Shown piece by piece: positions 47,040-59,165 of a stretch of DNA of 64,000 nt. The stretch comes from Siphonodentalium dalli (taxonomy: Eukaryota > Mollusca > Scaphopoda > Gadilida > Siphonodentaliidae). Numbering within the stretch: position 1 is the stretch's first letter; each line of letters begins with the position of its first letter. The position numbers and the translations under genes were made by a program. The stretch spans positions 7,070,001-7,134,000 of the forward strand of contig CP136062.1 in assembly GCA_032622095.1 (NCBI GenBank). The letters run 5' to 3'. The notes beneath the pieces were generated by a model. It ran no database searches, was not told where the DNA came from, and saw only the letters and a list, made by a program, of their open reading frames with translations.

Positions 47040-48290
47040 TACAACGTTCTGCCCATTTCAGTTAAAACAAACATGGACAGAATCCCAAAAGAAGTTTTCG
47101 GCAAAAACCATACTGCATCCTTTAAATTAACTGGTCGTGCATCTGAATTTACTGGGACAACCAGAATATAACATTTAGTTGACTAAGTAGCATGTTTAAC
47201 AACAAAGTGAGTCACAATCTGCTACCTTTTCGGAACAGCAGTGAATACTGTTCGGAAGATATGTGACAAATCAACATTTTACCAAATTTGGTTGCCATTT
47301 TGCAAGCCATTTTGAGAAATATTTTCTAAAACACCCCAGTGTGTCACAATTAGCCCATGTCAAAACAATAAATACCAAAGATAGTTCCCTTTTCTTTTAA
47401 AAAATGGTTCATACCTGAACAGTGTTTTTTGCCGATTTTGATGTCAAGTTTGTGACAAAATAATTCCATTAATTCTGGTGATTTCAGTGGTTAAAATAGT
47501 AACAATTAACCAATATGCATCAGAAATGTTAGTATTCAATATGTATAAGACAGAATAGTCAATTGCGTGCGGCATCCACAACTTGTAAGCAGTTGCATGG
47601 TACGATGGGACATTATTTACCATTTTTCATATGTTGGTCGACATTTTGGCAGCCATTTTGAGCCAAAGTGATAATTTTAGGAATATTTGAGTTGGAATAT
47701 TCACAGAAAATAGAAAGCATCACTAGATTGCGCAGTTCTTCCAATGTCTTGATGAAATATGACTAGAATCCCAATCGTGATATTTTGTGATATTTTATAC
47801 CGCGTTCTGTAAGATCTAATTTTTGAGTGACTGAAAGGGGTTGGGATCCCATGAATGGCATACTTCATTAGTCCAAATGTCATTTAACATGTTAAATACA
47901 AAATAAAGTCACAATTCTTAACCAGTTCCAAACAGCAGAAACTAATCTTTAAAATACTAGTAAAAAACGTAAAACAAATTCACAACCGGCCGCCATTTTG
48001 GCTGCCATTTTGGACGAGGAATTCCAATTTTGGCACATAGAGGTAGCGTTATGTCTTAACTTCACAAAAATGTATACATATGTATATATATGACAAGTTT
48101 TTCTCACTATAATTTTATCAAACTAACTTAACGGAAATTGCAGCCGTGTTGGACGCCATCTTGAATTACAAAAAATGCTCAGAGCGGATTTTAGCGGATT
48201 TTGGATATGTTATAGAGGATATATTCCTCTATACAATGGTATACAAACCAACTCAGTCCAAATTTCTTCTAGATCAAACCGTTTATCGAT
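47040..48290 (-). repeat. Parts B and A, inverted and uninterrupted
   Basis: Reverse complement of 43,894-44,530 and then 34,510-35,117, contiguous here. This copy proves that the 8.8 kb array at 35,118-43,893 is an insertion. Together with the forward parts it gives a foldback structure of about 5 kb without the insertion. Confidence 0.85.
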
Positions 48291-49719
48291 CAGACTATAT
48301 GTGTTTTCTTGTGTGTGTCTCTTCCAATATGACTTTTCACCACAACCCGGACGGTACAAGAAAAACACATACTGTACAAAACATTGTATAGTGACATTTT
48401 TATTATCCATCTGTATGTTTATCCAATTTTTGGGAATAAAACTTGTTTGGTTATTTTTGGTATTTGTCGGCACTTAGTTATCTAAAAAAGCCTGTATTTT
48501 GTCATCAGAAAGCATGATTTGGAACAGTATACACGGAACAATGCGGAAGTGAAACCTCTGCTAAATCCACCAGTGTTACGCGCGCATCAATATTTTACCG
48601 ATTCAGTTCGCAAAAGAGTTAATTTGTGACGTCAGGGAGTCCCGATAAAACAAGTCATATTGAACACTAGGGAGTCCAATATGACTTGTTCCCTGATTAT
48701 AACGTGACGGAATTTGCCCAATCAGAAATAGTGTTAGTTAAGGGATGGATACTAATATGCATTGTTATCCTTCATCCCATTTTCCTCTCTTCTGATTGGC
48801 TTAGAGTGCGTCACATGGCGGGCGATAAATCACCATATTACCCTCGAGGGTAACATTGTCTCAGTTATTGACCGCTCAGCTGTTACCAGCAAACATAGAA
48901 CTACGAAGAACTCACCACGCAGAGATTCTCTGACAGCTCTCTGATAATTTCGAAAAACACTGTTTTTATAAACCCCACTGTTTCATAACAACCGCGAACT
49001 GTGGTGTTTGCTAATTTTAATAATTGCGTGTTTTTTTATTTGCTATTAAAGCACGCTATATATAAATGGTGTTATCACAGACACATATATGTTATAAGGT
49101 GTAATATTCATATTGGATCTTTTTATATCAATAATAAAGACCGTGGGACAAATAGATAAACCTTATTATGCAGTTGGTATTTGCTGCAGACAATTCACAT
49201 ACGATGTACATACGTTACTACTACGTTTATGTGCTTAATCAAATAGCCACTCTTTGCTGTTTATCAATTGACTATTTCTTTTCTTCAATACATTCCTCAG
49301 ACTTCAGAGAATACCCGTATGTTGCGTAACAATATGTGACATATGTCAAATTCTTTTTGCACCACTACAACGTGTTAGTTTCACATTTTAGCAATCTGGA
49401 AATGAACACGTCTGTCGGCGTCTTCACGGCCATAAAATTTGAAACGAAACCGAACATTTCGCTGCATGGCTACTCAACTTCGAAATTGCTTTGCTCCTCT
49501 TTCCGTGAACCGATGTCCACCATGCAACCAGCAAACTGACCAGAGAATAGCTGCGCGATTGACGGGTCTGTTAATTGATCCAGATTATGAATGTTTTATT
49601 TTCTAAATAGCGATGATTCCAACATAAAATTAACTTTTCGAACTGGATTAAAGAATATATGCGCGCATTTATGCCTGCTATTAAGGAGGTTCGTGTGTAC
49701 TCCTTTGTCAGATAACAAA
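48291..49719. other. Non-repetitive stretch, no gene called
   Basis: Contains a 14-bp-stem hairpin (48,649-48,662 / 48,677-48,690, aacaagtcatattg). A CpG-richer patch at about 49,390-49,560 is open on both strands (plus: MNTSVGVFTAIKF... after an acceptor-like 'gtttcacattttag'; minus: MQRNVRFRFKFYG...). It may be an exon or promoter of another gene, but the evidence does not decide strand or frame. Confidence 0.35.
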
Positions 49720-49872
49720 ACAGTTATCACCCTTGTTTTCGTGAGACACGGGGATTTGTCGCCGCTCTCGACCTGGAATGTCACCCTCGGGCCTGGCGGC
49801 CCTCGGGTGACATTCCAGGTCTCGAGCGAGCGACAAATCCCCGTGTCTCACTCAATCGCGGGCGATAACTGT
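49720..49872. mobile_element. Hairpin MITE, 153 bp
   Basis: ACAGTTATCACCC ... GGGCGATAACTGT ends with a nearly full-length palindrome: 'gtgagacacggggatttgtc', 'gacctggaatgtcacc', 'ctcgggcc' and complements, loop at about 49,793-49,796. Arms of ~75 bp with a few mismatches. No target duplication identified. Confidence 0.75.
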
Positions 49873-50959
49873 ATATTACTCACCTCAAATTTATTCACGC
49901 ATAAATGGAGATGTATATAATTCAATTCGAATAAGTATGATGCTTTTCACAGATTTAAAAAACGCGTCTTCAAAACGAAATTTCCTGACTGGAGTACATC
50001 GAAGAACGCATTCCTTTACACTGTGCGGTGACAAGTAACACTATTGTAATAAATAGTGGATTAAGAACAACCCATGTTATTGAAAATGTCACACAACAAC
50101 GGATACGTAAGCCCCATGAGTTTTGAATAACACCACGACCCATATGATGAATACATTAATGTTCTACATTGCATCTACCCATTGCTGTTAAAACGTTCGC
50201 ACACTTCGATGATGTTTTATCTACAGTGACATTATTTGTTGATGTGGTTAACCCGCATGTCCTTTAAACGTAGGCATTCCCATATTACGTAGTATGTCGG
50301 AATAATCTACTGAGTTCATCCCATGCATCAATCGATTGGAAAGTGGTGGTTACTGGTACTAAATTTCAAGAGCGTTTTGGTTGTCATTTGTTCACGCAAG
50401 AGAGGAAGTTTTCATTGGTGAAGATGTGTTTTATAATTCTGTAAATTATAAGTCTCCATTCTTGTAAGAATAAATCTCAGGTGAGTAATGTATAGTACAA
50501 TATAAAATATAGTCTATTGTATGCAGTTCATTTTTATTAATTCTCCCCATTAATGCAACTTGCTTAACTTTATTTTCATGGTTATAGGAATATTTATAGT
50601 TCCTCATGAACGAAGGCTGGCGGTTACCATGTTAACAGATTGACAACATTTGATAGAAACCACATTTGTATTTTCTGGAAACAGGATAGATTTTAGAATG
50701 ACCAAAGTTCTGTGCCGTATGTTAAAGTAGACGGTCGTGCTTACATAAACTTCAAGTATGCTCGCTATAGTTAGTCTTACATAATTATCACGTCTTATTG
50801 TTAAAGAGAATGTGTCAGTGCATTCAGTCCGGGAACTGGTAGGGGTACCCCTGCATCCCACCTGTGACTTAACTTTACCCAACTTATAATGTTTCTTATT
50901 AAGTCCTTCAACGTTTAAGCAATGTTAATACGATACAAGTGGCTGTGTAGACTCCAGAC
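49873..50959. other. No gene seen; dispersed repeat piece
   Basis: 50,550-50,740 is the inverted relative of 34,260-34,450. The remainder is AT-rich non-coding DNA. Confidence 0.4.
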
Positions 50960-51620
50960 AAGATGATTCCAACATTGCCGCCGTTTTTGATACTATACCC
51001 TAAGTCAGTTTGATGCACATTATAGCGGGAAAATCTAGTCAAATGTAATCAAGAATTTTCGAAAAGATAAAACAAAATGCCACCTTATTGAGGCAACATT
51101 GGAACTCTACATCCAACATGGCCACCAAAATGCCCGCCGGAATTTAAAAAATGACGTTTTTTCACTAATATCTTCTAGATCGGTTTATGCTGTTTGGAAC
51201 TGGTTGAAAATGTTGGCCTTATTTTGTATTTAGTATATTAACTAATCATTGGAACAAAGCAATATGCAATATTTGGGGTCCTAGCCCCTGCCGATACCTC
51301 AACAAATCGATTTTACTGAAGGCAGTATAACATTTCTCACTAAATCGCAATTCGGATTTTAGTAATATTTCAACAAGAAATAAGCAGTACTCATTGAAAT
51401 CAAAATTATTTTGACTCAAAATGTCTGCCAAAATGGCCGCCAAAATAAGGAACTGCCACAGCGTGTCCGGCATTCGCTTACAAGTTGTGGTTGATGTATA
51501 AAATTGGCTATTATGCCGTGTATTTATTGAATACTAACATGTCTGTTGCACCATGGTTAATTGTTAACATTGTTACCACTGACATCATCAAGATGGCAGC
51601 CAGGGGGTTACTGAATGACC
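50960..51620 (+). repeat. Parts A and B, third copy, forward
   Basis: Diverged copy containing 'tgctgtttggaactggttg', 'attttgtattta', 'caagttgtggttgatgtata' and 'gaatactaacatgtctg' in the A-then-B order, without the 88-bp array. It shows a second uninterrupted A-B junction, although partly deleted. Confidence 0.8.
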
Positions 51621-53380
51621 ATAGGTAAGGTGAATAGGTGTACAGGAAGTTATATTATGGTCATGAATGGTGTGAATAGGTATACAAGGAGAGACACATA
51701 ATTATGGTCATGAGTGGGGTGTCCATGGTGATATCTTTATGTATACAAGGCGTGGCTGTATGGTGAATCGGTATACATGGAGTGATTGTGTGTTTTATGG
51801 GTATATGTACCCAGTACGGGTGTACCCGATGTGGCTGTATGGACATCGATGTGCTGTATGGATTTAACGAGAGTAGCTAGTTTGTCAACTGCGTGTTATT
51901 TATGTATATATGGAGTGACTATAAGGTCATGGGTGAGATGTACATGTGTACCCTGGGTGGCTGTATTCTCACAGGTGGGTGTATATGTATACACGTGTTG
52001 TCTGTATGATCATGAATGGGTGTATGGATAAATAGTTGGCGAGAGTGTGGGTATATATGGACTGCCATTGTGTTAACGGGTGAGATGTATATGTTTATAT
52101 ATCGTGTATGTACTAGCATTGGCAGTGTATAGGGAGTAGATGTATGTTCATGGATGACGTCAATGAGTATACAGCGAGTTGCTAAATCGTCATGTGTGAT
52201 GTGTATATGCAAGTAAGAATAGTATGAGTGGTCGTGTGTGTCAGTATTGTTATATATGGAAGGGATCTTTGGCCATTGGTGAGGTGTATATGTAAACCTG
52301 GAGTGACTGTGGACACGGGTTGCCTGTATATGTATATAACGATTGATTATATGCCAATGAGTGTAGCGAATTGGTATACATGTAGTGGTTGTAGTGGCCA
52401 ATGGTGACAACGATCCTGGATGTGCTGAATATGTATACAGGTGACTGTATGGTCAAATGTCAAGTGTAGCAGTATACCTGGTGTGTCTGCATGGTGTCTC
52501 GCGACTGATGACCACGTGTAGGGTGTACGGGTATACACGAGTGTGGCTGTATGGTCGTGAGTGAGGGGTATGTATATAAATCGAGTGGCTATATGGCCAT
52601 TGATGGGGTGCATATGTATAACTGTGGTGAATATAGTCATGGCTGGGATGTATGTATACGTATGTTTTGATTGGCTATTTGGCTATGGTGCGACGAACGG
52701 ATATACACGGAGTGACTTGCGGCCAACGGCGAGGTGAATAGGTATACACGGATTGACAATATGACCATGTATGAATGTTTTCAATACACAGGGGTGACTA
52801 AATGGTCATAGGTCGGGTGTATGAGTATATTTGGTGTCATGGGTGAGGGTATGTGCATAAATCGAGTGGCTATATGGACAATAGCGATGTGCATATGTAT
52901 ACACGGAGTGACTCTATGATCATTGTTGTGGTGTTTATGTACATCTTGAATGTCTATTTGGCCAGGGCTGTGGTGACAGGAAGATGTAAATTATGGCCAA
53001 TTGTGAGGTGAATAGGTATACAAGGATTGACTGTATGCTCATGTATGAATGTTCTGAATACATATTCTGCATAAAGCGAGTGGCTATATGTCCATTGGTG
53101 AGGTGCATATTTATACCGGGAGTGACTCTATAGTCGTTGTTGTGGTGTTTATGTATATCTTGAATGTCAACTTGGCCATGGGTGTGGTGAAATGGAGTGA
53201 CCGTATGGCCAATGGTGAGGTGAATGGATGGGTATACCCGGATTGACTTATGATCATGAATGTGTTGAATATGATTACATGGAGTGACTATTAGGTCATG
53301 GGTCATGTGCAGGAGTACACACGGTGTGCTTGCATTGTGACTCACGGCTGGATGGTCATGTGTAGTGTGTACGGGTAATA
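51621..53380 (-). repeat. Part C satellite, tract 3, inverted
   Basis: Degenerate tandem repeats of 'gtgtatacatggagtgac' and 'tatggtcat' type, the reverse complement of the 44,740-46,990 motif. Its orientation relative to the adjoining A-B piece is opposite to that at 43-45 kb, implying a rearrangement. Open frames within are not genes. Confidence 0.8.
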
Positions 53381-53997
53381 TAACCAAACGCTGGCGCAAT
53401 AACGAACCAAAGCCAAACCATTTTAGTTATTATTTAAATCAAAATTAGTTTATAGATTCTCTGGTATTCCCACCAAATAAGATTCACATAAACTTACGTT
53501 TCATGGGGTGATTATCAGTAATTACACTCCGTACACAACGGTTCGTCGAAAGAATGGAACCCAGTCGTAATTTCGAGTATCAATTAGGCCAATCGTACTT
53601 CCGGGTATTCCGGTAAGCAACATATTTCTTGACGTTGTATGAGCGCTGCTGATGAGATACTATATGGAGAAGCGTGTCCATTTTATAGCTGTTCATTTCA
53701 TTCATAAGATGTCACCACGTCGATTTCGATGAAAATCGACGAACAATGTCATCGTGTAACTTTCACCAATTGACCGAGTTCGCCTGAACCAATGTATCTT
53801 CTGCTTTGTTCATAATTTATGTGCTTCCCTTCGTTTCCAGAAAAGAGTATGATATTTATGGATTATCACATGCATGTATGTACTATATAGTCTTATGATA
53901 ACACTTACATCCATAATATGATCGTACGTGACACGTAATGGAGCAACCACCAAGTTGATCATTAAATTCAATGTTACAATAATTATAGGATGTTCCG
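53381..53997. other. No gene; inverted relative of 30.9 kb
   Basis: About 53,690-53,830 ('gtcgatttcgatgaaaatcg', 'cttctgctttgttcataa') matches 30,870-31,010 in reverse. No exon supported. Confidence 0.45.
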
Positions 53998-53999
53998 TA

Positions 54000-54539
54000 C
54001 AGGGTACTTCATGTGCTACACCACTCGGATAAATGTCTGTGTGGTCACACAAATACCATGCTAGAACTTGGATTGATATATTCGTAATCGTAGATAGTCA
54101 CCAATAGCCGGGTTACCACCGTAGTAACGGACATTGCCCATATAGTGAACTATTCAAACCCAGCATTAAAATCATGGTTATGATCAGTCCAAACATATGA
54201 GTAAAGTTCGAACATAAGATAATAATAGCTGAGAACCTGGTGTGAATTGAACTGTGGTGGGGCCTCAAGCATATCTACCCCTGCACGTCAGAACAAAATT
54301 ATGCCATGAAATGGCATAATTAGCTTGAGGATGGAAGTGAACCATCATCCCACAGCGAAATCAACCAGGCCTGTTGGGTTTGAATAGTTCACTAGATGGG
54401 CAATGTCAGGTACTACGGTAGTAACCCAGCTATTGGTGACTATATACGATTACGAATATATCAATTCAAGTTATAACATGGTATTTTAGTGTGATGACAC
54501 AGACATTTATCCGAGTGGTGTAGCACATGTAGTACCCTG
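54000..54539. mobile_element. 540-bp foldback MITE flanked by TA
   Basis: Ends CAGGGTACTTCATGTGCTAC / GTAGCACATGTAGTACCCTG, flanked by TA (53,998-53,999 and 54,540-54,541). Arms of about 165 bp are near-perfect inverted copies through 'ccactcggataaatgtctgtg', 'attcgtaatcgta' and 'gaactattcaaaccca'. The ~210-bp centre has its own short palindrome (attatgccatgaaatggcataat). TA flanks suggest Tc1/mariner-type mobilisation. No coding capacity. Confidence 0.85.
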
Positions 54540-54599
54540 TATGCATATATACATATATATATCACAGCAGAAGTTTCCTTAGAATTAATGGATGGAAAT

Positions 54600-55200
54600 G
54601 GAATGCCTTTAATATTTGTATTATTTGAGTCGGACATAGATTACCTTAGCTGCAGGCAATCAATGCAATATATGTAAACTATGTAGAAAAAGAAATTATT
54701 GAATGAAGTGTAGTGAATATGATGCGTCACTTTAATATTTGAGTCGGACATAGCTTACCTTACCTGAAGGCAATCAATGCAATAAGTGATGTAGAAACAG
54801 AAATTATTGAATGAAGTGTAATGAATATGAAGCATCATTTTAATGCAATATCGATTGGGTGGAAGAGAAATGTCACTTTAATAGTTAACGATGATATACA
54901 TATAGAATTATAGATTATCCCCATTGATGACGATCAATGCAATGAACAGTGTAGAAATGGAGAAAATGTTGCCTGAATGAATCAATGTGTGAACATAAAG
55001 TCTCACTTTAATGAAATATTGAGATGATGGAATCAACGATGAATTTGCAATTTCTTTAATGATGAAATTGGTTTACATATACCGGTACATGTATATGCAG
55101 CTGAAAATGTGAATTGACTGAAATGTAATTATGAAAGTGTCAATGGCACTGTAGCTAACATGGAAAGGGAATAATTTCATGTGTTACAGTTAATGGAGCG
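54600..55200 (+). repeat. Degenerate tandem repeat (~110-150 bp)
   Basis: 'gagtcggacatag(a/c)ttacctta', 'ggcaatcaatgcaat', 'gaaattattgaatgaagtgt' repeat at about 54,629 and 54,742, with weaker units to 55,200. The last part (gaaagtgtcaatg(g/a)cactgtag) recurs at about 55,733 and, weakly, 15,048. Confidence 0.75.
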
Positions 55201-55214
55201 ATTAGGAATGTGGA

Positions 55215-58200
55215 AAGTTGAAAGGCCTAGTTATGTAAAGATTAAAATCAAAGATGGCCGCGACAGCCATGTTTTTGGCAAATGACCCAAAAAAGACTCC
55301 TTCCTACAATGTATTTACATGTCATTGTTAACATCCCTCACAAATTTCATGATGATCCGACAAAAGATACGACATGTAGCCCGTGTCAAAGGATTTAGTT
55401 GTGTAAAGAGTAAAATACAAGATGGCTGCTGGCGACCAGGTTTTTTGGTTGAATTTAAAATGAATCTTTTCCCATCTACATGTAATTGTTAACATCCATG
55501 ACAAATCTCATGATGATTGGACCAAAGATTCGACTTATAGCCCTTGACAAAGAATTTAGTCATGCAAAGAGTATAATCCAAGATGGCTGCTGGCGGCCAT
55601 GTTTTTGGCCGAACAACCCCAAAATTACTCGTTTCCCATCTACATTCGTTCCCACTTTTCGCCTAAAGAGTGGGAAACCTCGGACGCGTTTCCCGCGAGG
55701 GCGGGTCAATTTTAACATCCATGATAAATGTAATGAAAGTGTCAATGACACTGTAGTGTAGCTCAACTTAGTATGGGAATGATTTAACGGTTGACAGTAA
55801 ATGGAGGAATAGTAAAGGTGCTAATTGAAATGTCTAAGTAAGACTAGATGTACATGTCAATATCAACATGCATGACAGGTTTCATAATGATCGGATCAGG
55901 GATGTGGTGATTATGGTGTGCCAAAGGATTTATTGATGCAAAGAGTAAATTCTAAAATGGCCAATGGCAGCCATGTTTTTTTCCGAATTACCCCAAAATG
56001 ACCTGTTCCCATCTACAGCCTTTACAAATCTCATAATGATCTGATCAAAGGTACGACCTGTAGCCTGTGCCAATGGATTTAGTCATGCAAAGAGTAAAAT
56101 CCAAGATGGCTGCTGGCGGCCATGTTTTTCGGCTGAACGACGCCAAAATAACTCGTTTCCCATCTGCATGTCATTGTTAACACCCATGACAAATTTCATG
56201 AAGTTACGACCAAAGGTACGACCTGTAGCGCGCACCAAAGGATTTAGTCATGCAAAGAGTAAAATCCAATATGGCTGCTGGCGGACATGTTTTTTAGCCA
56301 AACGACCCCAAAAACACTCGTTCCCATCTACATGTTAAAATTAACATCCATGATAAATATCATGATGATCAGACGAACAGTACGACCTGTAGCCCGTGCC
56401 AATGGATTGAATTTTGAAATCCAAGATGGCCACCAGTGGCCATGTATTTTGGTTGTATGACCCCAAAATGACTCGTTCCCATCTACATGTCAATATCAAC
56501 ATTCATAACAAATTTCATAAAGATCAGACCAAAGGTACGACCTGTAGCCCGCGCCAAAGGATTTAGTCATGCAAAGAGTAAAATCCAAGATGGCTGCTGG
56601 CGGCCATGTTTTTGACCGAACGACCCCAAAATCACTCGTTCCCATCTACATGTCATTGTTAACATCCATGACAAATTTCATGAAGTTCTGACGAAAGCTA
56701 CAACATGTAGCCCGCGACAAAGAATTTAGTCATGCAAAGAGTAAAATCCAAGATGGCTGCTGGCGGCCATGATTTTTGGCTGAACGACCCCAAAAGAACT
56801 CGTTCCCATCTACATGTCAATATTAACATCCATGACAAATTTCATGATGATCAGACGAACAGCACGACCTGTAGCCTGCGCCAATGGATTGAATTTTGAA
56901 ATCAAAGATGGCCACCAGCGGCCATTCGTTCCCATCTACATGTCAACATTCATGACAAATTTCATAAAGATCAGACCAAAGGTACGACCTGTAGCCCGTG
57001 CCAAAGGAAATTGTTGAGGGACACACGCACAGACGGACGACGGACGCCAAACCATGGCAATAGCTCAAACTTACAAAGTAAGTTGAGCTACATGTACAAA
57101 TGTAATAATGATCCGACAAAAGATACGACCTGTAGCCCGTGCTAATGGATTGAATTTTGAAATCAAAGATGACCGCTGACGGCCATGGTTTTTGATCAAA
57201 CGACCCCAAAATGACTCGTTCCCATCTACATTGTACATGTCAATAGCCATGACAAATATCATAATGATCTGACCAAAGGTACGACCTAGAGCCTGTGCCG
57301 AAGGATTTAGTCATGAAAAGAGTAAAATCCAAGATGCTCATGACGGCCATGTTTTTTGGTCGAACTACCCCAAAATGACTCATTCCCATCAGCCTGTCAT
57401 TATTAACATCCATGACAAATTTCATGATAATCAGACGAACAGTACGACATGGAAGACCGCGCCAATCGATTTAATTTTGAAATCAAAGATGGCTGCCAGC
57501 GGCCATGTTTTTTGGCCAAATTACCCCAAAATGACTCATTCCCATCTACATGTCAATATCAACATTCATGACAAATTTCATAATAATCTGACCAAAGTTA
57601 GGACCTGTAGCCTGTGCCAAAGGATTTAGTCATGCAAAGAGTAAAATCCAAGATGGCTGCTGGCGGCCATGTCTTTTGACCGAATGACCCCAAAAGGACT
57701 CGTTCCCATTTACATGTCAAGGTCAACAGCCATGACACATTTCATGAAGATCCGACCAAAGATACGACCTGTAGCCCGCGCCGAAGGATTTAGTCATGCA
57801 AAGAGTAAAATCCAAGATGGCTACTGGTGGCCATGTTTTTTGGCCTAACGACCCCAAAATAACTCGTTGCCATCTACATGTCAATATTAACATCCATGAC
57901 AAATTTCATGATAATCAGACGAACAGTACGACATGAAGACCGCGCCAATCTATTTAATTTTGAAATCAAAGATGGCTGCCAGCGGCCATGTTTTTTGGCC
58001 AAATTACCCCAAAATGACTCATTCCCATCTACATGTCAATGTCAACATTCAGGACAAATTTCATAATAATCTGACCAAAGTTAGGACCTGTAGCCTGTGC
58101 CAAAGGATTCAGTCATGCAAAGAGTAAAATCCAAGATGGCTGCTGGCGGCCATGTCTTTTGACCGAATGACCCCAAAAGGACTCGTTCCCATTTACATGT

Positions 58201-59165
58201 CAAGGTCAACAGCCATGACAAATTTCATGAAGATCCGACCAAAGCTACGACCTGTAGCTCGCGCCCAAGTATTTAGTCATGCAAAGATTAAAATCCAAGA
58301 TGCTCATGACGGCCATGTTTTTTGGCCAAAGTTTCCCAAAATGACTCGTTCCCATCTGCCTGTCATTATTAACATCCATGACAAATTTCATGATAATCAG
58401 ACGAACAGTACGACCTGTAGACCGCGCCAATCGATTTAATTTTGAAATCAAAGATGGCTGCCAGCGGCCATGTTTTTTGGCCAAATTACCCCAAAATGAC
58501 TCATTCCCATCTACATGTCAATGTCAACATTCATGACAAATTTCATAATAATCTGACCAAAGTTAGGACCTGTAGCCTGTGCCAAAGGATTTAGTCATGC
58601 AAAGAGTAAAATCCAAGATGGCTGCTGGCGGCCATGTCTTTTGACCGAATGACCCCAAAAGGACTCGTTCCCATTTACATGTCAAGGTCAACAGCCATGA
58701 CAAATTTCATGAAGATCCGACCAAAGCTACAACCTGTAGCCCGCGCCCAAGTATTTAGTCATGCAAAGATTAAAATCCAAGATGCTCATGACGGCCATGT
58801 TTTTTGGCCAAACTACCCCAAAATGACTCGTTCCCATCTGCCTGTCATTATTAACATCCATGACAAATTTCATGATAATCAGACGAACAGTATGACCTGT
58901 AGACCGCGCCAATCTATTTAATTTTGAAATCAAAGATGGCTGCCAGCGGCCATGTTTTTTAGCCAAATGACCCCAAAATGACTCATTCCCCATCTACATG
59001 TCAATGTCAACATTCATGACAAATTTCATAATGATCTGACCAAAGTAAGGACCTGTAGCCTGTGCCAAAGGATTTAGTCATGCAAAGAGTAAAATCCAAG
59101 ATGGCTGCTGACGGCCATGTCTTTTGGCCAAATGATCGGCTGCTGACGGCCATGGCAATTTGGCC
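55215..59165 (+). repeat. ~165-bp satellite array, about two dozen units
   Basis: Units contain 'gatttagtcatgcaaagagt', 'aaaatccaagatggctgctg', 'gcggccatgttttt', 'cgaccccaaaatgactcgtt' and 'catgacaaatttcatgatga'. Between about 57,600 and 59,060 a three-unit higher-order repeat of ~481 bp is present (identical joints at 57,657, 58,137 and 58,619). At 57,030-57,090 an internal end appears: GGACGACGGACG plus hairpin tagctcaaacttac...gtaagttgagcta, so more than one element is joined here. Confidence 0.93.

Noticed and set aside
55486-58921. Multiple 60-95-codon open frames on both strands
   Set aside because: All lie within the ~165-bp satellite and repeat with its period.
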